From positions 186,001-250,000 of the forward strand of contig NC_017030.1 in the NCBI RefSeq assembly GCF_000255295.1: 64,000 nt of DNA, given 5' to 3'. The notes under the pieces were generated by a model that was not told the origin of the DNA, searched no databases, and saw only the letters and a list, made by a program, of their open reading frames with translations. Of the stretch, positions 51,979-60,017 are shown in pieces (positions within the stretch are counted from its first letter, which is position 1; each line of letters begins with the position of its first letter). This DNA comes from Corallococcus coralloides DSM 2259. GTDB lineage: Bacteria > Myxococcota > Myxococcia > Myxococcales > Myxococcaceae. A program made the translations under genes and the position numbers.

Positions 51979-53007
51979 ATGAACTGGGGAAGAGTCGCGC
52001 CCGCCATGAACATCGCCGTCCTCGTCAATCTGCGTGCGCGTAAAGGGACCGAGGGGATGGGCGGGCTCGTCAGAGACCTGCTCCCCCGGGCCCGGGTGGC
52101 CCTGACCCGTTCCCTGGAGGAAGCCCAGGAGTGGGTGGACCAGCTGAGGCACGACCCGCCCAGCCTGCTGCTCGCGGGCGGAGGCGACGGCACCATCACG
52201 GGCCTGCTCAACGAGCTGCGCTCCCAGGGCGTGGCCCTGCCGGCCATTGGCGTGCTGCCGCTGGGCACGGGCAACGCCTGGGCCCGCGTCACCGGGGCGC
52301 CGCGTCCCCAGGTGGCCCTGAAGCAGATCGCCGCGTATGGCGAGCGCCTGCCGCCCCTGCGTCCCTTCTCCCTGGTGCGGGTGGAGGGCCGGGTGGCGCC
52401 CTTCGCGGGCACGGGCTGGGACGCGGAGATGATTCAGGACTTCAAGAACCAGCTCGCCGCCGCCGGTCCGCTGAAGAAGGCGCAGTCCGGCCTGCGCGGC
52501 TACCTGGGCGCCATGTTCACGCGCACGGTGCCGCGCCACCTGTTCGGCGAGGGCAACCCGAACGTCTCCGTCTACAACCTGGGCGCGTCCGCGCTGACCA
52601 TCGACGCGTCCGGCGCGGTGCGGCCGTTGCCCAACGGCGGCGAGGGGCAGCTCCTGTACCAGGGCCCCGCGGGCGTGGCGGGCGCGGCGACGACGCCGGA
52701 GTGGGGCTTCGGCTTCAAGGCGTTCCCGTTCGCGCAGGCGGTGCCGCACCGGCTGTCCGTGCGCGTGTACGGCGCGGGCGTGATGGAGGCCACGCGCAAC
52801 ATGTTCCGCCTGTGGCGCGGCGAGCACCCCATGCCGCGCATGCACGACTTCTTCGTGGAGCGCCTGCGGATGGACTTCGACCGCGAGGTGCCCTTCCAGA
52901 TGGGCGGCGACGTGCTGGGCATGCGCCGCTCGCTGGAGTTCGACCTGGCGGAAGAGAACGTCAACCTGGTCGACTGGCGGCGCCTGGGGCGGCTCGTCGC
53001 CGTCTAG
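51979..53007 (+). CDS. diacylglycerol kinase-like lipid kinase
   Basis: 342 aa (or 333 from ATG 52006, which gives the more typical start MNIAVLVN). DAGK catalytic motifs are LLLAGGGDGTITGLLNEL (residues 64-81) and LPLGTGNAWARVTGAP. The second beta-sandwich domain follows (FAGTGWDAEMIQDFKNQ...). Members phosphorylate diacylglycerol, ceramide or sphingosine. The final strand motif is FQMGGDVLGMR rather than the usual DGE. The stop overlaps the convergent GntR gene by four bases. Confidence 0.85.
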   Translation: MNWGRVAPAMNIAVLVNLRARKGTEGMGGLVRDLLPRARVALTRSLEEAQEWVDQLRHDPPSLLLAGGGDGTITGLLNELRSQGVALPAIGVLPLGTGNAWARVTGAPRPQVALKQIAAYGERLPPLRPFSLVRVEGRVAPFAGTGWDAEMIQDFKNQLAAAGPLKKAQSGLRGYLGAMFTRTVPRHLFGEGNPNVSVYNLGASALTIDASGAVRPLPNGGEGQLLYQGPAGVAGAATTPEWGFGFKAFPFAQAVPHRLSVRVYGAGVMEATRNMFRLWRGEHPMPRMHDFFVERLRMDFDREVPFQMGGDVLGMRRSLEFDLAEENVNLVDWRRLGRLVAV

Positions 53008-54164
53008 GACGGCGGTTCGCGGTCCGTTGACGCATCCGGCGCGGAAGCACGATTCGTGCGGATGCGTCCGGAGCAATCGACGCGGAGCAATCCACCCTCC
53101 TTGTCCTCCGTTACGGGATTCTGTCCAGGAGCGCCGGTGGATGGAGTCCTGAGTTGGTCGGGAGGCGAAGCGTCACAACCTGTCCGACAGTCGGACAGGC
53201 TTCCCAAGGGCGCGTTCGTCTCGTCTCCTCCGGCACACTCCCCATCACGCTCGCAGGGATTGAGCGCCGGGGCCGCTGCGAGCAACGGCGCCGCGCGGTC
53301 CGCTTCCACGGGACAGTCCTGCCGAGAGGCATGAGGTGCAACCTCGAGCGCCTCGTCGGCTGGTGCGAGGTGGCCCGCATCATCCTGCGTGGTGGCTGAC
53401 GCGGGGGCGCTGGGGCTGCACTCCTGGGGGCGGTTGTCCTCGGGGGACGCATGCTTCCGTGAAGTGGGTGCGAAGGCGTCCAGTACACGCTCATCATACG
53501 CCTTCAGGAGTGCCGGCAGCTGGTGCAGGAGTGCCTGGGTGTCGCGCTCGTTCAGGGCATGCATCGCGCACACGGCCCATTCGCGCAGCGACTCGCCGCC
53601 CATGAAGGGCAGCAGCCCGGCCGCAGTGCCTCTGAAGGCCCGCAGTAGCGACTGGATGAGGAGCTGGTACCCGGGACGTGCCGCCGCCCGGGCCGCCAGC
53701 CGCAGCAACTCGAATTCCAGCTGCACGCACCGCTCCGCGGGGTGCCAGCGTGCCGCGTCCCAAAGCTGGAAGCAGGTGCTCCCCAGCAGCCCCAGGTCCA
53801 TGACGGAGGCATTCGCGCAGCAGTCGGCCAGTAGCTCCACCAACACCTGCCGCTTGAGGAGGAAGAAGCCCTCCAAGAGGCGTCGGCACTCCTCGGGGCG
53901 CTCGCCATGGAGTGCCAGGCCCAGGTTCTCCAACGTCAGCGACTCATCCAGTGCCACCGCTCGTGCCTGGCGTCCGGGATGCTGCACCACCAGCCCCCGC
54001 GCTGACAGTCGCCGCAGTGCCTCGCGCACGGTGCCCCGGCTCACCCCATAGCGACGAGCCATCATCCGCTCCGAGGCCAACCGCCCGTTCCCCGGCAGCC
54101 GTCCCAGCGCGATCTCCCGCTCGAGCTGCTCCTCCACGTACGCCACGAGCCCCACCCTCACCAT
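53004..54164 (-). CDS. GntR/FadR-type transcriptional regulator with long C-terminal tail
   Basis: About 386 aa from ATG 54164, which follows AGGGGG at good distance; ATGs at 54197 and 54218 are possible. GntR winged helix at residues 5-63 ([50 protein letters not shown]). A helical FCD-like ligand domain spans about 70-240 ([25 protein letters not shown]...). The last 140 residues are low-complexity Ser/Pro/Asp/Ala, absent from normal FadR/FCD regulators. A 33-bp palindrome lies upstream and a related one is inside the tail-coding DNA. Confidence 0.82.
   Translation of the reverse strand: MVRVGLVAYVEEQLEREIALGRLPGNGRLASERMMARRYGVSRGTVREALRRLSARGLVVQHPGRQARAVALDESLTLENLGLALHGERPEECRRLLEGFFLLKRQVLVELLADCCANASVMDLGLLGSTCFQLWDAARWHPAERCVQLEFELLRLAARAAARPGYQLLIQSLLRAFRGTAAGLLPFMGGESLREWAVCAMHALNERDTQALLHQLPALLKAYDERVLDAFAPTSRKHASPEDNRPQECSPSAPASATTQDDAGHLAPADEALEVAPHASRQDCPVEADRAAPLLAAAPALNPCERDGECAGGDETNAPLGSLSDCRTGCDASPPDQLRTPSTGAPGQNPVTEDKEGGLLRVDCSGRIRTNRASAPDASTDREPPS
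53179..53199. promoter_or_regulatory. palindrome inside the 3' end of the GntR gene
   Basis: CCTGTCCGAC-A-GTCGGACAGG, perfect 10-bp arms and one central base. Its core GTCCGACnGTCGGAC is the same as in the palindrome upstream of the GntR gene. It lies in the region encoding the low-complexity tail and may be a second operator for the same protein. Confidence 0.6.
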
Positions 54165-54280
54165 CTCCGACCCCCTCCTCGCCAATGCTTCGCCCATCCA
54201 ACCAGACGGGTCTGACATGGACGCGAGGGCCCGCCCTCCCTGGCGCCCGCCGCGACAGCGCGGCCTTGGGTGGCAGGCGG

Positions 54281-54313
54281 CGCGAACTGGTCCGACTGTC
54301 GGACCAGTTCGCG
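54281..54313. promoter_or_regulatory. 33-bp near-perfect palindrome upstream of the GntR gene (FadR-like operator)
   Basis: Two 16-bp arms, CGCGAACTGGTCCGAC and its exact reverse complement, flank a single base. The core AACTGGTCCGAC matches the E. coli FadR operator half (CTGGTCCGAC). It begins 117 bp upstream of the chosen GntR start codon and is the obvious site for autoregulation. It could also form an RNA hairpin. Confidence 0.75.
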
Positions 54314-54505
54314 GACATCGCGCCCGGCAGGCGGCTTCTGCCCGTGGCCTGCCTTGGTGTCCGTTCCAGCACGCTGTCACGGCCTACCGCTGCGCTCCGG
54401 GCGTCGCGCGTTCTCGTGGGAACTTCGGCCGCCGGGGGCTCACGAACCGCGGGAGCCCTGTCCAGCCGTCGTGCGCCTCCCACGTGTGAAGGCGCTTGCC
54501 GGCAC

Positions 54506-54522
54506 CGTGTCATCTGGACACG
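54506..54522. promoter_or_regulatory. palindromic operator upstream of the NrtR-like gene
   Basis: CGTGTC-ATCTG-GACACG, perfect 6-bp arms, 22 bases before the Nudix/NrtR start codon. The same GTGTCAT-N3-GACAC pattern recurs at 55301-55315 in front of the PP2C operon, so it is the likely binding site of the NrtR-like protein. Confidence 0.7.
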
Positions 54523-54544
54523 ATGCTGTCTGGAGGGTCTCCCC

Positions 54545-55234
54545 ATGAGCCACACCTATGAGTACCCGCGCCCGGCGGTGACGGTGGACTGCGTCGTCTT
54601 CGGGTTGGACGAGGAGGACCTCAAGGTGCTGCTCATCCAGCGCGGCGTGGAGCCGTACCAGGGCCGGTGGGCGCTGCCCGGTGGCTTCGTGCGCATGGAC
54701 GAGTCCCTGGAGGACGCCGCGCGCCGCGAGCTGGAGGAAGAGGCGGGCCTGCGCACCAGCCACCTGGAGCAGCTCTACACGTTCGGTTCTCCGGACCGTG
54801 ACCCCCGGGGCCGCGTCATCACCGTGGCGTACTTCGCGCTGGTGAAGCTGTCCCAGCACCACCTCCAGGCCTCCACCGACGCGCGTGAGGCGGCGTGGTT
54901 CTCTGTCTGGGACACGCCGAAGCTCGCGTTCGACCACGCGGACGTGCTGGCCACGGCGCTGCAGCGGCTCAAGGGCAAGGTGCGCTACCAGCCCATCGGG
55001 TTCGAGCTGCTGCCGCCCAAGTTCACGCTGTCGCAGCTCCAGCGGCTGTACGAGACGGTGCTGGAGCGCGAGCTCGACAAGCGCAACTTCCGCAAGAAGA
55101 TCCTCGCCATGGACCTCCTGGAGGAGCTGGACGAGGTGGAGCAGGACGTTTCCCACCGCGCCGCGCGCCTCTACCGGTTCGACCACAAGAAGTACAAACA
55201 GCTCGAGAAGGCCGGCTTCAACTTCGAGCTCTGA
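54545..55234 (+). CDS. NrtR-like Nudix-fold transcriptional regulator
   Basis: 229 aa. A complete Nudix box at residues 47-69 ([23 protein letters not shown], with all E/R positions) sits in a Nudix domain. The C-terminal 80 residues ([36 protein letters not shown]...[25 protein letters not shown]) match the winged-helix region of NrtR, the ADP-ribose-responsive regulator of NAD genes. Many NrtRs have a degenerate Nudix box; here it is intact, so hydrolase activity may remain. GGAGGG precedes the ATG, and a palindrome before it implies autoregulation. Its likely target is the next operon. Confidence 0.85.
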   Translation: MSHTYEYPRPAVTVDCVVFGLDEEDLKVLLIQRGVEPYQGRWALPGGFVRMDESLEDAARRELEEEAGLRTSHLEQLYTFGSPDRDPRGRVITVAYFALVKLSQHHLQASTDAREAAWFSVWDTPKLAFDHADVLATALQRLKGKVRYQPIGFELLPPKFTLSQLQRLYETVLERELDKRNFRKKILAMDLLEELDEVEQDVSHRAARLYRFDHKKYKQLEKAGFNFEL

Positions 55235-55292
55235 ACACACCCACCTCCCGCCACGCCCATCAGCGCCCGCTGACAGGTTGTCCCTCGTTGCC

Positions 55293-55321
55293 TTGACTTC
55301 GTGTCATTTAGACACTATGTT
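55293..55321 (+). promoter_or_regulatory. sigma70-like promoter of the PP2C/kinase/nicotinamidase/vWA operon
   Basis: TTGACT at 55293-55298 (-35, 5 of 6), a spacer of exactly 17 bases, then TATGTT at 55316-55321 (-10, 4 of 6). The spacer is almost filled by the operator GTGTCATTTAGACAC. The start site would be near 55328, giving a leader of about 90 bases before the PP2C ATG. Confidence 0.6.
55301..55315. promoter_or_regulatory. NrtR-like operator A in the -35/-10 spacer
   Basis: GTGTC-ATTTA-GACAC, perfect arms, same form as the site before the NrtR-like gene. Its position between the promoter boxes implies repression of the operon. Confidence 0.7.
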
Positions 55322-55322
55322 G

Positions 55323-55337
55323 GTGTCGTAGATACAC
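55323..55337. promoter_or_regulatory. NrtR-like operator B at the predicted start site
   Basis: GTGTC-GTAGA-TACAC, arms matching at 4 of 5 positions. It is centred 22 bp downstream of operator A, about two helical turns, so two dimers could bind side by side. Confidence 0.5.
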
Positions 55338-55416
55338 GAAGTCGGGCGGCGCGGGGCCGCTCACTCGCCAGCAGGTTCCTGTGTCGTGCGTGCCCTTCGA
55401 GGGCCACGGGAGAGCC

Positions 55417-56220
55417 ATGTCCACGCTGCCCTTCGATGTCGCGGTGGGTTCGGTGCAGGGCCGGGAGCACGCGCGCTCGGGACGCAACAACCAGGACGCC
55501 GCCTGCGTCCGGGAGAGCGAGCACGGGCTGGTGGTGGTGGTGGCGGACGGGTGTGGCAGCCAGCCGTGCAGCGAGCTGGGCGCGCAGTTGGGCGTGCGGC
55601 GGCTGGCGCAGGCGGCGCAGGCGCGGCTGGCGCGGGGGGAGGCGGTGGACGGCGCGGACTTCCTGCCCGGGCTGCGCTCGGACCTGTTGGAGCTGATGGA
55701 GGGCCTGGCGTCCACGCTGGGGCGGGACGTGCTGGGGGACCTGCTCTTCACGCTGGTGGGGGCGGTGATGACGCCGGCGCATACGCTCGTCTTCTCGGCG
55801 GGGGACGGGGTGTGGATGCTCAACGGTGAGGTGCACGCGCTGGGGCCGTTCCCGGGCAACGCGCCGCCGTATCTCGCGTATGTGCTGCTGCGCGGCGAGG
55901 ACGTGCGGCTGGAGCCCCGGGCGCTGGTGCCCACGGAGGACGTGCACGCGCTGCTGGTGGGCACCGACGGGGTGGGGGACCTGCTGGGCCTTTCGCAGGC
56001 GCGGCTGCCGGAGCGCGATGAGCCCGTGGGCCCGCTGTCGCGTCTCTGGACGGAGGACCGGTACTTCACGAACCCGGACGCAGTGCGACGGCGGCTCGCG
56101 CAGCTCAATCGCGAGTCGGTGCGCGCCGACTTCGCGGAGCGGCGGCTGCTGCGCACGCCGGGCCTTCTGACGGACGACACCACGCTGGTGGTGCTGCGCC
56201 GCCGGATGGGGAGGGCGTGA
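55417..56220 (+). CDS. PP2C-family Ser/Thr phosphatase (TerY-P triad member)
   Basis: About 267 aa. PP2C metal motifs are GRNNQDAACVRESEHGLVVVVADGCGSQP, FSAGDGVWMLNG, LLVGTDGVGDLL and LTDDTTLVVLRRR. It would dephosphorylate Ser/Thr residues placed by the kinase-like protein encoded 5 bp downstream. GGGAGAG precedes ATG 55417. First gene of the operon behind the promoter and operators at 55293-55337. PP2C, kinase and vWA genes together form the TerY-P triad known from comparative work on tellurite-resistance and stress systems. Confidence 0.85.
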   Translation: MSTLPFDVAVGSVQGREHARSGRNNQDAACVRESEHGLVVVVADGCGSQPCSELGAQLGVRRLAQAAQARLARGEAVDGADFLPGLRSDLLELMEGLASTLGRDVLGDLLFTLVGAVMTPAHTLVFSAGDGVWMLNGEVHALGPFPGNAPPYLAYVLLRGEDVRLEPRALVPTEDVHALLVGTDGVGDLLGLSQARLPERDEPVGPLSRLWTEDRYFTNPDAVRRRLAQLNRESVRADFAERRLLRTPGLLTDDTTLVVLRRRMGRA

Positions 56221-56224
56221 GGCC

Positions 56225-58093
56225 ATGGACGTCTGGCTGGAGGGAAGGAAGGTCCGGTTGGATCCGCAGCGGGCGCTGGGCAAGGGCGGCGAGGCGGATG
56301 TCTATGACCTGGGCGATGGCCGCGCGCTCAAGGTCTTCAAGCAGCCCGAGCACCCGGACTACCTGGGCCTGTTGCCCGAACAGGCCGCGGCGAAGGCCCG
56401 GCTCGTGGAGCACCAGCGCAAGCTGCGCGCGTTCCCCTCGGGTCTTCCTGCTCGCGTGGTGACGCCGCAGGCCCTGGCCACGGACAAGAAGGGCGCGGAG
56501 GTGCTGGGCTATGCGATGCGCAAGCTGGACGGCGTGGAGCCGCTGCGCCGGTGGAGCGAGCCCGCGTTCCGGCGCGCGGGAGGCAAGGCCTCGGACGCGG
56601 TGACGGTGCTGGCGGGGCTGCATCGGGTGCTGGCGGCGGTGCACTCGGCGAGTGTCGTGGTGGGGGACTTCAATGACCTGAACGTGCTGACGGTGGGCAC
56701 GGACGCGTACTTCATCGACGCGGACAGCTTCCAGTTCGGTCCCTTCCTGTGCCCGGTGTTCACGGAGAAGTTCCTGGACCCGCTGCGGTTGGATCCGGGG
56801 GCGCAGACGCTGACGCCCGCGCGGCCGGCGACGGTGGAGAGCGATGGGTATGCCTTCGCCGTCACCGTGATGCAGTCGCTGCTGTGCGTGGGGCCGCAGG
56901 GTGGCATCCACAAGCCGAAGACGCAGGCGGCCCGGCTGAACGCGGTGGGACGGATGCTCCAGCGCGTCACCGTGTTTCATCCGGACGTGCAGTACCCCAA
57001 GCCGGCGCTGCCCCGGGCCTCGCTGCCGGATGACCTGCTGCACCTGTTCCACCAGGTGTTCGTGGAGGACCGGCGCGGCGCGTTCCCACTGCCGATGCTG
57101 GAGGGACTTCGCTTCTCGGTGTGCGCGTCGTGTGGCCTGGAGCACGCGCGGGCCGCGTGTCCCACGTGTCAGCCGCACGCGACGGTGGCGGCAACGCCGG
57201 TGTCGGCGGTTCGCGGGCAGGTGACGGCGAAGCGGACGTTCACGACCCGTGGCGTGCTGGTGCACGCGAGCGCAGAGGATGGGACGGTGCGCTTCGTCTA
57301 CCACGCGGACGGCGCGTACCGGCGTGAGGACGGCCGCACGGTGATGCGCGGCGAGCTGGACCCAACGCTGCGCTGGGCGGTGCAGGGGGACGTGACGCTG
57401 CTGGGGCAGCGGGGGCGCGTGGCGGTGTTCGCGCCAGGCCGGGAGCAGGAGTTCCTGGGCGTGGATGTCTGCGACAACCGGCCGGTGTTCGCGGCCAATG
57501 CCAGACACCGGTTCTGGGCGTCGGGTGGCGGGCTGTGGCGGGACGGCGTGTACGGGGCCGAGCGGTGGGGGGACGTCTTGCAGGGGCAGACGCGGCTGTT
57601 CGTGGGACCGCGGTTCGGGCTGGGGTTCCACCGCGCGGCGGGGCTTCGGGGCGCCTTCCTGTTCAACGTGGAGCGCAAGGGGCTGCGGGACGGGCTCGCG
57701 CTGCCGTGGCCGTCGGGGCAGCTGTTGGATGCGGAGGCCGTGTTCGACGCGGACTCGGTGTGGCTGCTGCTCGCGGAGGAGGCCCACGGCCGCACGGTGC
57801 ACCACGCGGTGTTGCTGGGGGCGGATGGAGCGGTGCGCGCGAGCGCCCGGGCCGACGCGGGGGACGGCTCGTGGCTGGGGACGCTGGGTGGAAAGTGCGC
57901 CGTGGGGGGCGCGCTCTTCTGCGCCACGGACGCCGGGCTGACGCGCGTGGAGCTCCAGCAGGGCCAGTTGGTGGCGGTGCGCGAGTTCCCGGACGCGGAG
58001 CCGTTCGTGGACGCGGGCCGCGGGTTGCTGCTGTCGCGTGAGGGATTGACGGTGGTGGGGGCCCAGGACCTCACCGTGCTGCGGATGAAGTGA
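56225..58093 (+). CDS. protein kinase-like protein with zinc ribbon and beta-propeller-like C-terminus (TerY-P triad)
   Basis: 622 aa. Kinase-like domain at residues 10-290: Gly loop LGKGGEADVYDLG, Lys 36 (ALKVFKQ), catalytic loop VVGDFNDLNVLTVG with Asp 148 and Asn 153, metal Asp 165 in YFIDADSFQ (replacing DFG). A zinc ribbon follows near 298-317 (CASCGLEHARAACPTC). The last 300 residues are repeated beta-rich units (FVYHADGAYRREDGRTVMRG; FWASGGGLWRDGVYG; VWLLLAEEAHGRTVHHAVLLG), perhaps a propeller. Kinase plus ribbon is the form found in TerY-P triads. Co-transcribed with PP2C and the downstream genes. Substrate unknown. Confidence 0.8.
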   Translation: MDVWLEGRKVRLDPQRALGKGGEADVYDLGDGRALKVFKQPEHPDYLGLLPEQAAAKARLVEHQRKLRAFPSGLPARVVTPQALATDKKGAEVLGYAMRKLDGVEPLRRWSEPAFRRAGGKASDAVTVLAGLHRVLAAVHSASVVVGDFNDLNVLTVGTDAYFIDADSFQFGPFLCPVFTEKFLDPLRLDPGAQTLTPARPATVESDGYAFAVTVMQSLLCVGPQGGIHKPKTQAARLNAVGRMLQRVTVFHPDVQYPKPALPRASLPDDLLHLFHQVFVEDRRGAFPLPMLEGLRFSVCASCGLEHARAACPTCQPHATVAATPVSAVRGQVTAKRTFTTRGVLVHASAEDGTVRFVYHADGAYRREDGRTVMRGELDPTLRWAVQGDVTLLGQRGRVAVFAPGREQEFLGVDVCDNRPVFAANARHRFWASGGGLWRDGVYGAERWGDVLQGQTRLFVGPRFGLGFHRAAGLRGAFLFNVERKGLRDGLALPWPSGQLLDAEAVFDADSVWLLLAEEAHGRTVHHAVLLGADGAVRASARADAGDGSWLGTLGGKCAVGGALFCATDAGLTRVELQQGQLVAVREFPDAEPFVDAGRGLLLSREGLTVVGAQDLTVLRMK

Positions 58094-58114
58094 AACACAC
58101 ACAGGGGGCTGGAC

Positions 58115-59182
58115 ATGAAGAAGACGACCGTGAAGGAGCTGCCGCTGCCCGGGTTCTACAATTCCAACCACGCGGCGGAGTACGGCTACGGCCCGAACGC
58201 CGGGAAGCTCCAGCGTGACGCCGGAGCGTGGAAGGCGGCGCAGGGCGTGACGGCGGCGGCCACGGACCGCTTCAACCTGCACCTGCTGCTCATCGACGTG
58301 CAGAAGGACTTCTGCTTCCCGGATGGCTCGCTGTACGTGGCGGGGCGCAGCGGGCGGGGCGCCATTGACGACAACCGCCGCATCGCGGAGTTCATCTACC
58401 GGAACCTGGGGACGCTGACGAACGTCACCGCGACGCTGGATACGCACTTCGCCTACCAGATCTTCTTCCCGTCCTTCTGGGTGGACCAGGACGACCAGCC
58501 GCTCCAGCCGTACCGCGAGGTGACTCGCGAGCAGATCGAGCGCGGCCAGGCCAGGCCGAACCCCGCCGTGGCGAAGTGGTTGTGCGGCGGCAACTACCCG
58601 TGGCTGCTCAAGCAGGTGAAGTTCTACTGCGAGGAGCTGGAGCGCGCGGGGAAGTACACGCTCTACCTGTGGCCGCCGCACTGCCTGCTGGGCAGCGACG
58701 GGCACGCGCTGTCGGGCGTGGTGCAGGAGGCGCGGCTGTTCCACTCGTACGCGCGCGGCGTGCAGTCGTGGGCGGAGGTGAAGGGCGGCAACCCGCTGAC
58801 GGAGAACTACTCGGTGCTGCGGCCGGAGGTGCTGATGCGGCATGACGGCCAGCCGCTCGCGCAGCGCAACACGCAGTTCCTGAAGACGCTGCTCACGTCG
58901 GACGCGGTGGTGATTGGCGGACAGGCGGCCAGCCACTGCGTGAAGAGCAGCATCGACGACCTGTTGGGGGAGATCGTCGCGCAGGACGCGGCGCTGGCTC
59001 GCAAGGTGTACCTGCTGACGGACTGCATGTCGTCGGTGACGGTGCCGGACGGCAAGGGCGGCTTCGCGGCGGACTTCACGCCGCAGGCGGACGCGGCGCT
59101 CAAGCGCTTCGCGGACGCGGGCATGCACCTGGTGAAGTCCACGGACCCGCTGGCGAGCTGGCCGGACCTGCACCTGGCGTGA
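58115..59182 (+). CDS. nicotinamidase-like cysteine hydrolase, long form
   Basis: 355 aa, much longer than usual nicotinamidases (about 180-215). The full triad is visible: Asp 61 (LLLIDVQKDFCF), Lys 223 (AEVKGGNPLTENYSV) and Cys 275 (IGGQAASHCVKSSIDD). Metal-site residues also appear: DTH (109-111) and WPPHC (186-190). It has a 50-residue N-terminal extension and an insert around 120-180. Nicotinamidase turns nicotinamide into nicotinic acid in NAD salvage. Placement in an NrtR-type operon supports an NAD-related role, but the inserts may alter substrate. Followed 38 bp later by the vWA gene. Confidence 0.82.
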   Translation: MKKTTVKELPLPGFYNSNHAAEYGYGPNAGKLQRDAGAWKAAQGVTAAATDRFNLHLLLIDVQKDFCFPDGSLYVAGRSGRGAIDDNRRIAEFIYRNLGTLTNVTATLDTHFAYQIFFPSFWVDQDDQPLQPYREVTREQIERGQARPNPAVAKWLCGGNYPWLLKQVKFYCEELERAGKYTLYLWPPHCLLGSDGHALSGVVQEARLFHSYARGVQSWAEVKGGNPLTENYSVLRPEVLMRHDGQPLAQRNTQFLKTLLTSDAVVIGGQAASHCVKSSIDDLLGEIVAQDAALARKVYLLTDCMSSVTVPDGKGGFAADFTPQADAALKRFADAGMHLVKSTDPLASWPDLHLA

Positions 59183-59220
59183 TGTCTGGCATTGGCACTC
59201 ACACGAAGGGAGACACGGAC

Positions 59221-60015
59221 ATGAGCAAGGCGAACGGGACGGGCGTCACGAAGCTCTTCGAGGACGCGCACGCGGAGGGCACCCTGAGCATGGCGGGGTT
59301 GCAGACGCTCACGGTGGTGGACCTGGGGGCGCAGATCCAGGCGGGCCTGGGCATCCACGTGGACGACGTGCAGGCGAGCGAGGTGGTGCTGGTGACGGTG
59401 ATGCCGGATGACTCCGGGAGCATCTCGCACTCGGGGCACACGAAGACGGTATGTGATGGGCACAACCTGGTGCTGGACGCGCTGCTGGCGAGCCAGCAGA
59501 AGGACGGCGTCCTGTTCCACACGCGCTACCTGAACGGGCACGTGCTCAATCCGTTCCGGCCGCTGGAGGACGTGGTGCGGATGCACTCCAAGAACTACTC
59601 GGCGGACATGGGGACGCCGCTGTACGACCAGGCGGTGGTGCTGCTGGGCACGGTGCTGGCGAAGGCGCAGGAGTTCAGTGGCAACGGGGTGCCGGTGCGC
59701 ACGGTGACGTTGCTCATCACGGACGGCGCAGACGCGGGGTCGCAGAAGGCGCGGGCGAAGGACGTGGCGGCGCTGGTGAAGGACCTGCAGCGGGTGGAGA
59801 ACCACATCGTCGCGGCGATGGGCATCGACGATGGGGTGACGGACTTCCGGCGCGTGTTCCAGGAGATGGGCATCTCGGACCGGTGGATCCTCACGCCGGG
59901 GCAGAGCGCCCAGGAGATCCGCGCCGCGTTCCAGGTGTTCAGCCAGTCCGCCGTGCGCGTCAGCCAGGGTGCGGCCAGCTTCAGCCGCACGGCGCTGGGC
60001 GGCTTCGGGGCCTGA
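59221..60015 (+). CDS. TerY-like von Willebrand factor A domain protein
   Basis: About 264 aa, cytoplasmic. MIDAS metal site: DDSGS (residues 63-67), Thr in SADMGTPLYDQ and Asp in LLITDGADAG. A short helical N-terminus (GVTKLFEDAHAEGTLSMAGLQTL) precedes the vWA domain. TerY-type vWA proteins are thought to act as switchable scaffolds phosphorylated by the partner kinase. Last gene of the operon; it ends 2 bp before the convergent hydrolase gene. No TerB/C/D genes are in the window. Confidence 0.82.
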   Translation: MSKANGTGVTKLFEDAHAEGTLSMAGLQTLTVVDLGAQIQAGLGIHVDDVQASEVVLVTVMPDDSGSISHSGHTKTVCDGHNLVLDALLASQQKDGVLFHTRYLNGHVLNPFRPLEDVVRMHSKNYSADMGTPLYDQAVVLLGTVLAKAQEFSGNGVPVRTVTLLITDGADAGSQKARAKDVAALVKDLQRVENHIVAAMGIDDGVTDFRRVFQEMGISDRWILTPGQSAQEIRAAFQVFSQSAVRVSQGAASFSRTALGGFGA

Positions 60016-60017
60016 CG

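Larger units (their letters stand above)
54165..54544. other. divergent intergenic region, GntR / Nudix regulator
   Basis: 380 bp without a credible gene. It holds the 33-bp palindrome at 54281-54313, close to the GntR side, and the CGTGTC/GACACG palindrome at 54506-54522, next to the Nudix gene. I see no clear sigma70 promoter for either gene. Confidence 0.6.

Noticed and set aside
53912-54544. Upstream in-frame extension of the NrtR-like gene
   Set aside because: The extension is Arg/Pro/Ala-rich, crosses the 33-bp palindrome and the GntR start, and lacks a ribosome site; ATG 54545 has GGAGGG.
56105-59173. Open minus-strand frame of over 1000 codons
   Set aside because: Antisense to the PP2C, kinase and nicotinamidase-like genes; His/Arg/Gln-rich with no recognisable domain.
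54545-60015. A complete tellurite-resistance (ter) locus
   Set aside because: Only the vWA/PP2C/kinase triad is present; no TerB, TerC, TerD or TerZ gene was found in the window.
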